DNA of 64,000 bases, taken from Azorinus chamasolen. Lineage: Eukaryota; Mollusca; Bivalvia; Cardiida; Solecurtidae. The DNA lies in the NCBI GenBank assembly GCA_963576725.1, contig OY755242.1, forward strand, positions 23,914,869 through 23,978,868. The letters run 5' to 3'. The translations under genes and the position numbers were made by a program. The notes below the pieces were generated by a model. It was not told where the DNA came from and made no database searches. It was given only the letters and a program-made list of their open reading frames with translations. This document shows positions 10,757 through 20,298 of this stretch, piece after piece. The first letter of the stretch is position 1. Every line of letters begins with the position of its first letter.

Positions 10757-10972
10757 TCTGACCCATTACCTTTATACAGACACATTTTGACACTTTTGCA
10801 AACAGTAGACCACATCAGATGACCAGATCAGATGGCACCTGTTTGCTTATGGAATATTACGTATATCTGATTCTACAGTTTCTACCATTGCCAACACGTG
10901 ACATGTTTCAGCTTATTCTTACTGATTATGTAACTATTTATTGTACGAACATTCATGAGGTAAATCATTATA
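10757..10972 (+). mobile_element. TTAA-B2 MITE, degraded
   Basis: The left end is ACCCATTACC, followed by TTGCAAACAGTAGACC and a shortened core around CAGATGGCACCTG. The right part has GAACATTCATGAGGTAAATC. The terminal TTAA is decayed on both sides. Confidence 0.55.
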
Positions 10973-11213
10973 ATGCATGTTATTGTAAGATATTAGATAT
11001 TAGTGTAAGAGGTTTGCATGTCTCATGGGAATCTTATTGTTTTCTTGCTGCAGAATTGAGTGGGTGTGTAATGCCAAATGTCCCCTGGGTTCTATAAAAT
11101 CGCTAACGAAGTCGCTAGATAGCGACCCACATGGCTTGCTGTAGGAGGCGAGTCTATAGTTACCTTTGTAAACAGTTTAGACCCTGGTGAGACACCGGAC
11201 AACCGATCTTCTA
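10973..11213. other. Unassigned stretch with a D-core fragment
   Basis: AAACAGTTTAGACCCTGGTG with GAGACACCGG at about 11170-11200 is one arm of a D-type core. Confidence 0.45.
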
Positions 11214-11368
11214 ACCAGGGTCCATGCTTATAATGCTTTTTAGTTGAGTCTGGGTTTGTTCTCAAGCTTTTGATTAGTCAGATTTGAGCCAAAGGCTCAA
11301 ATCTGACCAGTCAAAAACTTGAGAACGAACTCAGACTCAACTAAAAAGTTTTATAAGCATGAAACCTA
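11214..11368. mobile_element. Foldback element M, full hairpin
   Basis: An almost perfect hairpin of about 155 bp. The left arm runs CCATGCTTATAATGC, TTTAGTTGAGTCTGGGTTTG and CAAGCTTTTGATTAGTCAGA. The right arm is its complement, ending TTTTATAAGCATG. The apex is TTGAGCCAAAGGCTCAA. No clear target duplication is visible. Related copies lie at 11572, 13873, 23905, 24624 and 53540. Confidence 0.8.
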
Positions 11369-11571
11369 GATCAAACTCTTGACACTCTATTTACGGAAGT
11401 AATTGAACAACAAAACTCTGAAACTTACGGCAGACGGCATTGTTTGCAGATGAAAATAATTTGGCGCCAAACAGAAATTCAAATATCGTGTTACTATTTA
11501 CTTGACCATCTCCTTTGTAAACAGAGAATACCAAAATAACTCAGATCCTGTTGTAAGCTATCTGATCATGA

Positions 11572-11671
11572 TCTGGGTCCATCCTTATAAACTTTTAGTT
11601 GAGTCCGAGTTCGTTCTCAAGTTTTTGACCAATCAAAAGCCTGAGAACTCAAATCTGACCAATCAAAATCT
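11572..11671. mobile_element. Foldback element M, partial
   Basis: It begins GGGTCCATCCTTATAAACTT and follows the M arm through TTGAGTCCGAGTTCGTTCTC. It contains an interrupted centre and ends at CTGACCAATCAAAATC. The outer right arm is missing. Confidence 0.7.
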
Positions 11672-11792
11672 TTGTTTATACGTTTTTTTACTGTTTGCCA
11701 TTACAATGTATTTCCAAAAATTATGTTGTAATCTCTTGTACAGGGTTCCTATGCGTTACATTTTTAAAAAGAGATTATTGCATGTTGTGCAC

Positions 11793-11927
11793 AGGTGGAT
11801 GCTTAAGGCAGAATTAAACCAACGCATAGAGGTCTTAGATTAGATAGCTACAGTGGTAGAATGAAACCAATGCAAAAAAGCTCTTATATTAGATATCAAC
11901 ATATCTGCATTGAGCAACCACCTGTAT
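11793..11927. mobile_element. TA-type MITE centre, degraded
   Basis: ACAGGTGGATGCTTAAGGCA pairs with ATTGAGCAACCACCTGT across about 130 bp. This is the inner arm shared by TA-H, I and J. The terminal repeats and apex are not recognisable. Confidence 0.5.
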
Positions 11928-12086
11928 TGGGAAAAAAGCTTTCTTTATTACTTTTAATAGTTATCATATAGGCTTTTAGTTGTCGAATGTTAGTTCCCCT
12001 ACCACTATCATCACCAGAAGGAACGTGGCGTTTATTAGAGTTGTGCGTTTATTTGGAAGGATAAAGTATAAATCAAAAGTCCAGAT

Positions 12087-12211
12087 AAGATAACTCGTTT
12101 ATTATTCCATCAAACCCATAAATTGTGGCCACTCTTTAGAATCGTCTCTTCGATAAAGGGTTTGGTGAAGAAATGACGATTTTAATATTTGTGTACGCAC
12201 ATTTATCTGTA
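12087..12211. mobile_element. Foldback element Q, one arm deleted
   Basis: The segment matches 18282-18436: CACTCTTTAGAATCGTCTCT, then TTCGATAAAGGGTTTGGTGA and GTACGCACATTTATCTGT. The part corresponding to the second half of the hairpin core is missing. Confidence 0.65.
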
Positions 12212-12847
12212 ATTCTGGGTATGTTGTAATGGATGGAAAAATAGGAATATTCATCAAGTAAATTGAAGTTGCCACATGACTGAGGCACGATCGGAACCAG
12301 CTAGTGGACTATCGGACCGTGAAAACCAACTAACAAGGGAATAGAACCAGACAGTGCGATGAGTGTAAGCTTACCCTCTTATGTCCACCTCGAGCTATAA
12401 GAAAAATACAATTGGATGATAATAAACAGCACGCGGTACTAATTAGCAGATTGGGTTTGTACGAGTCATATATTATTTACATCTGATTTGTTAATAGTTC
12501 TACAGACGATAGAGTCACTGCTTGTGAAAATATACGGTAGTAGTTTCATAGTACAGGCACCATGGCTTCAATTAACTATTTCGCTGCAAAACGCATCTGT
12601 GAATTTCTATGCAAAAGATATGTACATGTATATAGATGAGACGCCGAGTAACTCGGTATTTCATCAGGCTCCAAACAGTCTTTTACTGTGTTTTTAAAAA
12701 ATGAAGAAAAATATTAAAATATGAAAATTGTAGCAAACGACAACGTTGGCAGACGTCAAACGTTTGCAGCGAAAAAGTTAAAAAGTAAAGCCATCAAAAA
12801 GCACAGAATCTTTAGTAGCTGCAAATTTATGTTTACTTATTTTATTT
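12212..12847. other. Unassigned stretch with a D-core fragment
   Basis: At about 12632-12685, TAGATGAGACGCCGAGTAAC, TCGGTATTTCATCAGG and CTCCAAACAGT form most of a D core without ends. Nothing else is recognised. Confidence 0.5.
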
Positions 12848-12964
12848 GCTTTTTTTTTTTTTGGGGGGGGGGGGGGTGTTTTGTTTTATTTTGTCGTTGT
12901 TGTTGGGTTTTTTGTTGAGTGTGGGTTTTTTTGTGTTTTTGTTGGGGTTTTTTGCGGGGGGGGT
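12848..12964 (+). repeat. T-run followed by G-run and GT-rich tract
   Basis: About 15 T are followed by 13 or so G, then TTTTGTTTTATTTTG-type sequence and another G run. The open frames on both strands are low complexity. Homopolymer length here is likely unreliable in the assembly. Confidence 0.9.
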
Positions 12965-13735
12965 ACCAACCGCCCACTACCCCGGTAGTATACTGTTGAC
13001 TCAGTTTTGTACACGCAAGAGTGGACTGACGCTCGGCCACACGGTCTGACAGACGAAGGGTCTAACATTGTATGCCTCCACTTCGTTTATGCTTTGAGCG
13101 TACTTCCAGTGAATCTGATATTACTTTGGACACTTTTTGCTTCAAGATAAGATGCCGAAAACTCGGCGTATTATCAGAATCTAAACTGTATGACACCTGT
13201 GCATCAGTGATAGGAAAAGAAAAGGAAGAATAAACTTCACTGAATATTTGTACAGATAATACTTCCTGTCTACAAACTGAATACAAGAGAAACTAAGAAA
13301 CAGAACAAGAACAAGAGGAACAGTGGAGTGGTGTTTATTTAAAAGACGTTAGGTGTGTTTCAGCGTATTATACAACACTTTTCCCTAATAAATACAATTA
13401 CACTTGTATGTATGAATTTGTCACTTCACCAATATTCAATGAATAACATTTTAACATGTATTTTTTACGGAAATTGTTTTGATTTGACAAATCTGTAGGA
13501 TCAGATCTATGTATTTCCTTAAGCAATAGAGCAGAACCTGATCGGACAGCTAATACAGAAGTTGTCTGATCTGAATCTACTCTGATTGTAAATATGTTAA
13601 CCGTCAGCAAGCTAGAGAATATATTCAGGTGATACATCAAGTGGTTGGCATCTGAGTTAGGATCAGAACTAGTTGACCCTTAACGTGTACATTTGTGATA
13701 ATAACAATGAGTACATTTGGATATTTTAACCCTTC
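12965..13735. other. Unassigned stretch with a B-core fragment
   Basis: AACCTGATCGGACAGC and GTTGTCTGATCTGAATCTAC at about 13535-13585 are two arms of a B/A-type core around a decayed centre. No terminal repeats or gene are visible. Confidence 0.5.
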
Positions 13736-13872
13736 CCTTGCTGAATTTTAAAATACATTTCTCCTTCTTTACCCATGCCCTGTTGTATAAGTACATACAT
13801 GTATATCTTCATTGTGTACAAATGTTTCGCTATGCAATAACTGATGTGGAGTGCACCGGTTGCACAATCAAC
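13736..13872 (+). mobile_element. TTAA-A MITE, left half only
   Basis: It starts TTAACCCTTCCCTTGCTGAA and follows the A reference to GGTTGCACAATCAA, then stops before the core palindrome. The next base begins an M-type element. Confidence 0.75.
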
Positions 13873-13975
13873 TGATTGGTCAGATTATGAGCTTGCTCAG
13901 AATGTGACCAATCAAATACCTGAGACTGATCTCAGACTTAGAAGTTTTATAACATTGGACCATGACATGAATGTG
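13873..13975. mobile_element. Foldback M-variant, partial
   Basis: GATTGGTCAGATTATGAGCT pairs loosely with CTCAGAATGTGACCAATC. The right arm continues CCTGAGACTGATCTCAGACT to GTTTTATAACATTGGACC, as in the outer element at 23905-24235. Confidence 0.6.
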
Positions 13976-14112
13976 GGGTTTTCTGGCAGATTAACAGACG
14001 AATGTCTAGTCGTGACAGAATTTAAATACCTGTAACCCCCTACTGGGATAACTTGATCTGGGTCTACTATGTTTGAAAAATCATCGAAAGGGGTTGTCCA
14101 TCAGATATCGGG

Positions 14113-14350
14113 TTAACCGTTTCCCTCATAAAAATGTTTTTCATGCATTTGCAAACAGAGTAGACCAATATCAGACGGCTCATGTAGGAGTAGTCTGAAC
14201 AAGGTCTGCTCTGCTTGCTTATAAAATAAATAGATCTGATTCTAAAGTGTCTGCCCTGAGCCATGTCTTGTGATTATATATAGCAGTATAAAAATAATCT
14301 AATTAATATTCATGATGTCATCATTTAACAGTAATACGGGGAAAGGGTAA
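14113..14350 (+). mobile_element. TTAA-B2 MITE
   Basis: The left end is TTAACCGTTTCCCTCATAAA. The core ACAGAGTAGACCAATATCAG, CGGCTCATGTAGGAG and AACAAGGTCTGCTCTGCTTG is imperfect. The right part has TTAATATTCATGATGTCATC and ends GGGGAAAGGGTAA. Confidence 0.7.
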
Positions 14351-14388
14351 ATGGCCATAAACAGCATCAAGTGTTCAATTATCTACAG

Positions 14389-14597
14389 TTAATCTTTAGC
14401 CTGCTAAGCCAACTGTTGTCAATAGAAAATGCCATCGAAAACAATTATCACAGTTGACATTCCTTGCTTTCTTCTCAATATCATGTATCAAACAGTTTCG
14501 ATCCAGATTAGACACCAAGTTGCTCCGCGTCGCATCTGGATCCAAACTGTTTGCATATGTATACAACCATACACCCACAGCAGATTCAAAAGAGTTA
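14389..14597. mobile_element. TTAA-D-like MITE
   Basis: It starts TTAATCTTTAGCCTGC, has the core AAACAGTTTCGATCCAGATT, AGACACCAAGTTGCTCCGCG and TCGCATCTGGATCCAAACTG, and ends near TTCAAAAGAGTTAG. The ends are diverged from other D copies. Confidence 0.55.
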
Positions 14598-14814
14598 GTT
14601 GGAGATAAATCGGGTTTAATATAACAATTTACTCAGCAGATAGCAGGCAATGGACAATGGTCACTGGTTGTCTTATTGTACCATTTTCCCCGGGAACTGA
14701 GTTCACCCTTTCCATTCTATCAAAACAAGAGCTGAATAAATGCATTGCAATCGATGTTAAAAGTTGTCCAGTTGGTAGAAATGTTGTGGAAATACTGACA
14801 GCGTGTTACCCAGC

Positions 14815-15060
14815 TTAACCCTTTCGGGGCCAAATTTCTAATTGTCGTCTGCAATCCAAGTTTGTTACATCATTCAGTAAAATAAGGAAATGAGATAAAT
14901 AAATGCAAATTTCAAAGGAATAAAGCACATATATAGAAAGAGAGATTGAGACAAATAGTGAAGTCCCTGATCAGACGCCACCTTGAAAAGGCGGCGTCTG
15001 ATCTGGGACTGCACTATTTGTCGTGGTGCATTTATGCGACTGCGGCGGTGAAAGGGTTAA
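14815..15060 (-). mobile_element. TTAA-C MITE, full length
   Basis: The ends are TTAACCCTTTCGGGGCCAAA and GCGGCGGTGAAAGGGTTAA. The long palindrome core runs ACAAATAGTGAAGTCCCTGA, TCAGACGCC, apex CCTTGAAAAGG, then GGCGTCTGATCTGGGACTGC. A second C right end (GCAGACGACAATAAGAAATT to GAAAGGGTTAA) lies at 15178-15218. The next bases, to 15283, are a TA-I right arm, so this cluster appears nested in a TA element. Confidence 0.8.
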
Positions 15061-15283
15061 CTTATTTACAAAGTATACCTCGCTGGTATAATTTACTTAC
15101 AGTCGATATCATGACGGATTACATGTATTGTAACACACCAATAAAGGTGGCTTTCAAAGTATATACATATATAAGAATTGCAGACGACAATAAGAAATTT
15201 GGCGCCGAAAGGGTTAAGTAGTCCCTGCCTAAGCATAGCTAAAGGCTTCTGTACGGAACGTCCGGTGTAGAGAGATATTACTG
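15061..15283. mobile_element. C-element end plus TA-I right-arm remnant
   Basis: From 15178 to 15218 there is a TTAA-C end with its TTAA. From there to 15283, AAGTAGTCCCTGCCTAAG through CGTCCGGTGTAGAGAGATAT to ACTG is the right arm of a TA-I element. The junction TTAAGTAG corresponds to the TTAAGCAG site of intact copies. Confidence 0.6.
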
Positions 15284-15292
15284 TACTCACGT

Positions 15293-15511
15293 TTAACCTT
15301 ACAGTGCTGGACACGAATCACAAATATCCGCTGTAAACAGTATACACACAGATTAGCAGGCGCATAGTGTACCCTCTCATCAGGGTCTAAACTGTTTGTC
15401 ATGTTACACCTTTATTTAGAAAATTCCCTATATATTCACCAAAAGCTTGACCTATTTGAATTATGAAAGAGTTAATCTGAAAATTCAGCGTTGTACGTTT
15501 GAAACCTTATC
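15293..15511 (+). mobile_element. TTAA-N MITE, copy 1
   Basis: It starts TTAACCTTACAGTGCTGGAC and ends GCGTTGTACGTTTGAAACCT. Compared with 30972-31187 it shares TCATCAGGGTCTAAACTGTT and TTTGTCATGTTAC, then TATATTCACCA and GACCTATTTGA. The core is diverged. Confidence 0.65.
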
Positions 15512-15746
15512 CCGCTAAGTACGAACCGACTTGGATTTTCCAACAGCTTGCGTTCTCATCAAGACCCTACAATGTACAGAACAACCTGTAGGGTCGTCCT
15601 ACACTTGTAATTAACTGGGCGTAACGATATGACAGAAAACTACGTAAAACCCAGATACAAACACAACACAATCATCAGGATCAAAACTGTTTGACACTCA
15701 GTCAAAAGTTTCTAAAAGCCTAGACAAATCTGAAATAGTAGATCTA
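15512..15746. other. Unassigned stretch with D-like arm
   Basis: TCATCAGGATCAAAACTGTT at about 15672-15691 is a D-core arm. Around 15550-15600 CCTACAATGTACAGAACAAC and CTGTAGGGTCGTCCTAC are loosely complementary. Confidence 0.4.
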
Positions 15747-15949
15747 CAGTAAAACCTCCCCATAACGACCACTCAATTACATCAAGTATTTGTGTTAAAG
15801 ACAGGCGGCTGCTTAAAGCAATGTGAAAGTAAAACTGAACGCTCCTATAGGAGCGTTGTGTTTTACTTTCACCTTGCTTTAAGCAGTCACCTGCCCTAAA
15901 TACCAACTAATTAACATAATTTAGTGGCTGTTATAGAGAGGCTTTACTG
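15747..15949 (+). mobile_element. TA-H MITE
   Basis: TA-flanked, CAGTAAAACCTCCCCATAAC to AGAGAGGCTTTACTG. The apex is the exact GCTCCTATAGGAGC, with arms AGTAAAACTGAAC and GTTGTGTTTTACTTTCACC. Confidence 0.85.
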
Positions 15950-16072
15950 TATATGTATACTTTGCAACAGCTCGGCGTGTTTACAGACAACAATTTTACA
16001 ACAGCACTTACTTTACTATATAGCATATGCCTTCCTTTGTATATATATATATATATACATGCAGATTAAGTA

Positions 16073-16178
16073 CAGTCTGTCTATAACGGCCATATAATGA
16101 ACATATATTGGAGTCTATATTAACAGGTAGCCGCTTAATGCAGGGCGAAAAAGAAATGCAGAATGCTCCTGTCTTAAA
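16073..16178 (+). mobile_element. TA-J MITE, left half only
   Basis: It starts CAGTCTGTCTATAACGGCCA and continues to GGTAGCCGCTTAATGCAGGG and AATGCAGAATGCTCCTGT, then stops at the hairpin apex. It is preceded by an AT dinucleotide run at about 16040-16057. Confidence 0.65.
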
Positions 16179-16489
16179 GCTTCAAAATTAAATCCGATTT
16201 TGTGTTCGCTGTAGACAATTTATACTGTACGGGCACTTCGTTCATAATCTGCCGCTCGTGTAATAAAATTATATGATATACAAAAGACAAAGATCGAAGC
16301 CTATTGTATATGTTTATCCATATGTCTTTATTGTATATGGATTCGTCTATAGATAACATATGAAATGGATCCTATATATAGGGACCAATAAGTTCGTGAA
16401 AATAAGTGTTTTAGAAAACAGGTGACAACTTGAGCGACAGGATGTTCCTATGCGAGTTTTCTGCATAACTTCTACCTGCCTTTATCTAA
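16179..16489. other. Unassigned stretch
   Basis: A degraded TA-type centre (ACAGGTGACAACTTGAG with GAGTTTTCTGCATAACTTCT) lies at about 16418-16480. Otherwise nothing is recognised. Confidence 0.45.
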
Positions 16490-16577
16490 CACCTGCCTCG
16501 TAGACCCGTCGTTACACGTGTTTTGTGACCCACCACCTGCCTCGTAGACCCATTGTTACACGTGTTTTGAGGGTAGT
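16490..16577 (+). repeat. 44-bp direct duplication
   Basis: ACCTGCCTCGTAGACCC followed by GTTACACGTGTTTTG occurs twice, 44 bases apart. ACCTGCC is the subterminal motif of TA elements, so the unit may come from a TA element tail. Confidence 0.8.
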
Positions 16578-16933
16578 CGTTCTGAACCTTTGTTCCTTGA
16601 GTTTTTATCTTATCCTTACAACGCTGAATTTTCAAATGGAATATTCCAAAATTTAAACAGTCAAGGCTTATGGTGAATATTATGGGGCATTTCTAAAGCC
16701 CTCTCATCTGGGTCTACACTGTTTTCAAAGGTCATCAGTGACTCGTGTCGCACTGTAAAGGTTATGAAATATCATCGTTAATATTAATTATATTATATAT
16801 TTATAATGCTATATAAGCACACGAATGTTTGCCTTGAGAGAAACAGTAGAACTCCACAAACAAAAATAGCAGACCCTGAGCAGACAGCTGATTAGGAGAC
16901 GTTTTATTTGCGTCTACTCTATTTGCAAAGTTA
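16578..16933. other. Unassigned stretch with B-core fragments
   Basis: CTCTCATCTGGGTCTACACT at about 16701 and GCAGACCCTGAGCAGACAGC to TTGCGTCTACTCTATTTGC at about 16870-16928 are arms of B-type cores without complete ends. Confidence 0.5.
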
Positions 16934-17179
16934 TTAACCCTTTCACCGCCGATGTTGCATAAATGCACCACGACAAATAGTGCAGTCCCAGGTCAGACGC
17001 CGCCTTTTCAAGGCGGCGTCTGATCAGGGACTTCACTATTTGTTCCAAACTCTATTTCTATATCTGTGCTTTATTCCTTTGAAGTTTGCACTTATTTTTC
17101 TTATTTCCTTATTTTACCGAATGATTTAACAAAATTGGATTGCAGACGACAATTAGAAATTTGGCGCCGAAAGGGTTAA
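16934..17179 (+). mobile_element. TTAA-C MITE, full-length reference copy
   Basis: The ends are TTAACCCTTTCACCGCCGAT and TTTGGCGCCGAAAGGGTTAA. The core is ATAGTGCAGTCCCAGGTCAG, ACGCCGCC, apex CCTTTTCAAGG, and the complementary arm to GTCTGATCAGGGACTTCACT. Of the families here, this one has the longest near-perfect stem. Confidence 0.85.
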
Positions 17180-17363
17180 AGGGCTTCAGTATCAGGTTTA
17201 CGTGTTATTACGGGATCCATTTGGTGAACTACTTTCATAGTTCACGTTATTTGACACTAGTGTCTAAATGTCTGTAACGATAATTGGTTGTCATATGGGA
17301 GAATAATTCTGCATAATGTATGCTCTGTCTTTAGCCATCACCTGCCTCGTAACACTTATTGTG
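17180..17363. other. Unassigned short stretch
   Basis: It includes AGCCATCACCTGCCTCGTAA, a TA-element-like tail motif, and no complete element. Confidence 0.4.
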
Positions 17364-17573
17364 GCCTTTTCCTCATAAATATTCATGTACGAAATTGTGA
17401 CATCCTGAAGGTTAACTAGATGTATGTCAGCAGAAACTGTAGACTCAGATCTTATATGATTCCTCAAGCGAACAGGACAGAGCTTGATAAGACGGCCTCT
17501 ATACGAGCCGCCTGATCTGTGTCTACCCTGTTTGCAAAGTCGTTAAAAGTATCAGTATGAGGTAAAAGGTTAG
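17364..17573 (-). mobile_element. TTAA-B2 MITE, reverse orientation
   Basis: It begins near TTTTCCTCATAAATATTCAT. The core AGCTTGATAAGACGGCCTCT and ACGAGCCGCCTGATCTGTGT is well paired. It ends GAGGTAAAAGGTTAG. Confidence 0.65.
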
Positions 17574-17630
17574 AACATAAACCAATAAAGTATTAATTGT
17601 ATGGTCCATGTGATAGGCTACTTATATGTA

Positions 17631-17834
17631 CAGTATAACCCCTCTAATGCGACCACTTAATGAATAAACATGGGTGTCTTTATGAGCAGGTGGTTGCTAA
17701 ATGCAGGACAAAAGAAATGCAGAAAGCTCCTCTAGGAGCTTTCTGCATTACTTTGTCCTGCATTAAGCTACCACCTGCATCTAGCACCCAGAAGTATACC
17801 TCTTTTAGGTGGTTGCATTAGTAGGGTTTTACTG
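17631..17834 (+). mobile_element. TA-J MITE, full-length reference copy
   Basis: TA-flanked, CAGTATAACCCCTCTAATGC to AGTAGGGTTTTACTG. The inner arms are GCAGGTGGTTGCTAAATGCA and TGCATTAAGCTACCACCTGC. The stem AAATGCAGAAAGCTCC has the apex GCTCCTCTAGGAGC. Confidence 0.85.
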
Positions 17835-18281
17835 TATAGTTCACATTAGTTTACAGGTAAGATTTGACACTAATATCCAAATGTCTGTACGGATAATTGG
17901 TTGGCAAATCAAATATTCATACCTGGTAATAGGAAACTAAACGTAGCCGGACTTTCAAACAAATCAATCGTGTCTAATGGTCTGTTTGTCACTATAGCTC
18001 AACGATTGTTCCTGTTATAATTAAGTATTTATGAATCGCAGAGTTTATGCTGCTCAGATGGCTAAACTATATTAAAATTATGTTGGCTCGATTCCACCTG
18101 TTGAAATAGTCATATCTGCTCAAATTCTAATCTGCTCAAAGTTTCTCTGTCTCATCTCGACCCGAACTGGTTGCAAAAGCCAGTCTTGTCACACTTAGCA
18201 AGGGAATGGTAATGAGCTTCCCTTTATTGACCAGAGGTCCAGCTAAGATGGGTTCATTCAAACATTTTCAGAAATAACTTC
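17835..18281. other. Unassigned stretch with decayed D-core pieces
   Basis: TCTCATCTCGACCCGAACTG at about 18150 resembles a D arm. An A/T-rich remainder shows no gene. Confidence 0.4.
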
Positions 18282-18436
18282 TTTATTTCTGCACCAAATC
18301 CTATGTTGTGACCACTCGTTAGAATCGTCTCTTCGAGACGATCGTCTTCGACACGATTCTAAAGATTGGTCACAACATTGGGTTTGGTGGAGGAATTGCG
18401 ATTTTAGTACTTGAGTACGCACCTTTATCTGTTGCT
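18282..18436. mobile_element. Foldback element Q, full hairpin
   Basis: Arms GTTGTGACCACTCGTTAGAA TCGTCTCTTCG and its complement CGATTCTAAAGATTGGTCAC form the stem. The outer flanks are TTCTGCACCAAATCC and GGGTTTGGTGGAGGAAT. Related sequences are at 12087-12211 (one arm deleted) and 48533-48625 (degraded). Confidence 0.7.
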
Positions 18437-18529
18437 GTAGTTGACGCTAAGCAATGATTCAGGAATGATATTGCTTATGAATAGAAACTCTCTATGACGA
18501 CCACTCAATAGTCTGGGTGTTCATCCTCT

Positions 18530-18750
18530 ACCTGATTAATATTCATGTCACCAACAGTGACGTCATGAATATCAGTTACATGGATTGCTATAAAAACAGA
18601 ATGGTTTGGGTCATGAGAGTAACTGTAGAATAAGATATGCTTTGTTTCATAAGCAAACAGCTGTCTCTGATCATACGAATCCTATAGTAGTTTTTCAGAT
18701 ATGGGTCTACTGTGTTTGCAGATGCATCAAAAGGAATTTCTACCAGGTAA
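18530..18750 (-). mobile_element. TTAA-B2 MITE, reverse orientation
   Basis: It contains TGATTAATATTCATGTCACC, the core CAGCTGTCTCTGATCATACG with AATCCTATAGTAG and ATATGGGTCTACTGTGTTTG, and ends AGGTAAATG just before the TTAA of the next A element. The two elements therefore abut. Confidence 0.65.
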
Positions 18751-18754
18751 ATGT

Positions 18755-18917
18755 TTAACCCTTCGCTTGCTATTCACGTCAATATACATACCTGTAAATA
18801 TTGAAGACCCAGATGAGACAGCTCCTGCAGGAGCTGTCTCATCAGGGTCTGCACTATTTACAAGTTGATCGTGCAACCAGTGCACTACACAGCAGTGATT
18901 CAGCAAGAGAAGGGTTA
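18755..18917 (-). mobile_element. TTAA-A MITE, internally deleted
   Basis: It begins TTAACCCTTCGCTTGCTATT. The core arm CAGATGAGACAGCTCCTGCA is intact, with the exact apex GCTCCTGCAGGAGC. The stretch between the core and the right end is shortened to GTGATTCAGCAAGAGAAGGG, so about 90 bases present in other A copies are missing. Confidence 0.75.
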
Positions 18918-19007
18918 TGACATGTGGTAGATTACATCAGGACGAAAGTTATGTAGAATATTCAAAATAGATTTTCGGGCATAACGTTCGGTAACGTTCG
19001 TTTCGCG

Positions 19008-19142
19008 TTAACTCTTTCGCTGCAAATGTCGTATATGTGATCACCTGTACAAACAGTCTGGATCCAGATCAGACACAGGGTCACCTTGCTTGTATTCTGT
19101 TGGCGAAGGCGTGAAAGCGGTTTATATAAAGGAAATGGTTAG
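19008..19142. mobile_element. Chimeric TTAA MITE: D left end, B right end
   Basis: The left side is TTAACTCTTTCGCTGCAAAT with a D core arm (ACAGTCTGGATCCAGATCAG). The right side is GGCGTGAAAGCGGTTTATAT to GGAAATGGTTA, which is a family-B end. The switch lies in or near the former core, where the second arm is lost. Confidence 0.6.
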
Positions 19143-19299
19143 GAGAAGTTCTATTATATGTATGCAAGTGTTATGAGTTATTATTGTAATGAAACTGGAG
19201 TATTTCTGAAACATTGATTTTTCGAAATACGCATCATTAAACTTCGATCAATTCATTATACAGTATTATACAGGGGTATTTCAGTGAGGCAGCACTATA

Positions 19300-19384
19300 A
19301 CTTGTCTCATGCGGGTGCCGTCTGCATATAACTCAAATACTGTTGGTCGGACGTTAAACCCAACTCACTCACTCACTCATTATA
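19300..19384 (+). mobile_element. SINE-like 3' fragment
   Basis: GTCTCATGCGGGTGCCGTC, then AATACTGTTGGTCGGACGTT and AAACCCAACTCACTCACTCA resemble the conserved tail of mollusc SINEs, which end GACGTTAAACCCC...CACTCACT. No tRNA-derived head or A/B box is visible. Confidence 0.5.
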
Positions 19385-19545
19385 CAGCACAACATTCTAA
19401 AACGGTTATTTATTTAATGAATATAGGAGTCTTAAAGAGCATGCGGTTGCTTAATACAGAATATTACTACCGAAAACTCCTTAAGGAGTTTTCTGTATGA
19501 CTATTGGCCTGCATCAAGCTACCACCTGCCTTACAAGTCCATAAT
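19385..19545 (+). mobile_element. TA-J MITE, right end not visible
   Basis: It begins CAGCACAACATTCTAAAACG after TA. The inner arms are CATGCGGTTGCTTAATACAG and GCATCAAGCTACCACCTGCC, and the apex is AACTCCTTAAGGAGTT. It runs directly into a family-B element. The right terminal repeat is not recognisable beyond it. Confidence 0.65.
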
Positions 19546-19797
19546 TAGATCTCCATTCCCTGTTCTATGTTTATTACAAATTTCAATACCTACTGAATAT
19601 TCATGGACAAAAAAGTAACAATGAAATAAGGAAGGTAAAACATTGTAGACATTTTAGAAAGCAAATAAACAGATCTATCAAATTCTATTAGCAAACAGAG
19701 CAGACCCTGATCAGACGGCTCCTCTAGGAGCCGTCTGATCTGGGTCTACTCTGTTTGCAATTGCGTGAAAACACGTTTATATGAGGGAAAGGGTTAA
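19546..19797 (+). mobile_element. TTAA-B MITE, near full-length reference copy
   Basis: The left end is decayed (TTAGATCTCCATTCCCTG). The right end is ATATGAGGGAAAGGGTTAA. The core is complete: AAACAGAGCAGACCCTGATC, apex GCTCCTCTAGGAGC, GTCTGATCTGGGTCTACTCT. The distal part carries GAATATTCATGGAC, linking B and B2. Confidence 0.75.
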
Positions 19798-19898
19798 AAC
19801 AGATTCTACAGTACCCTTATTGGCGAATGGGTGTGGGTGCGGCCATGATACACGTCGTTTGAGTTTTTGGTCGGATAGAATCCTTTGTAAAGAGACTA

Positions 19899-20298
19899 CA
19901 GAGGAACATGTCTTAAGCGGCCATCAAAATTATGGGTCTGTAAGGAAGGTGGTAGCTTAATGCTGGTTATATATGAGATTTCTACATTACGTTTGCCCTA
20001 CATTAAGCAACCTCCTGTTTTTTAACCCATTACCTCATAGGCTATTTTTAGATACAACCTCTTTTAACAAATCTACCAAAAGGAGCATTAATTAGAGAAA
20101 AGAAAAATTTTAGAATTGTGTAGTTTGAAACCATTGTGATAAATAGAGCATTTGCTCCTATAGGAGCAAATGCTCTATTTATCACAATGGTTTCAGAAAG
20201 TACCTTTTACAGAGTCGTCAAAAGTCGTCAATATGAGGGAATGGGTTAAAGATGTTTTATGTTCAATAAATGAATAGCCATTTAGAAAGGTTCCACTG
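19899..20298 (+). mobile_element. TA-type MITE carrying a nested TTAA-G MITE
   Basis: The left end is CAGAGGAACATGTCTTAAGC. The inner arms are GGTGGTAGCTTAATGC and CTACATTAAGCAACCTCCTG. The right end is ATTTAGAAAGGTTCCACTG. The G element at 20022-20249 separates inner and outer right arm. Confidence 0.6.
20022..20249 (+). mobile_element. TTAA-G MITE, full-length reference copy
   Basis: The ends are TTAACCCATTACCTCATAGG and CAATATGAGGGAATGGGTTAA. The core is an exact palindrome: AACCATTGTGATAAATAGAG, CATTT, apex GCTCCTATAGGAGC, then the complementary arm. A conserved flank reads ACCAAAAGGAGCATTAATTA. Copies: 22148, 23123, 23377, 28821, 31492, 46079, 48155, 48738. Confidence 0.85.

Noticed and set aside
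16934..17179. Rho-independent terminators or microRNA precursors for the many hairpins
   Set aside because: The hairpins are multi-copy, sit inside terminal inverted repeats with TTAA or TA flanks, and are better explained as MITE cores.
19300..19384. tRNA gene or tRNA-derived SINE head
   Set aside because: There are no A-box or B-box sequences and no cloverleaf; only a SINE-like tail is visible.
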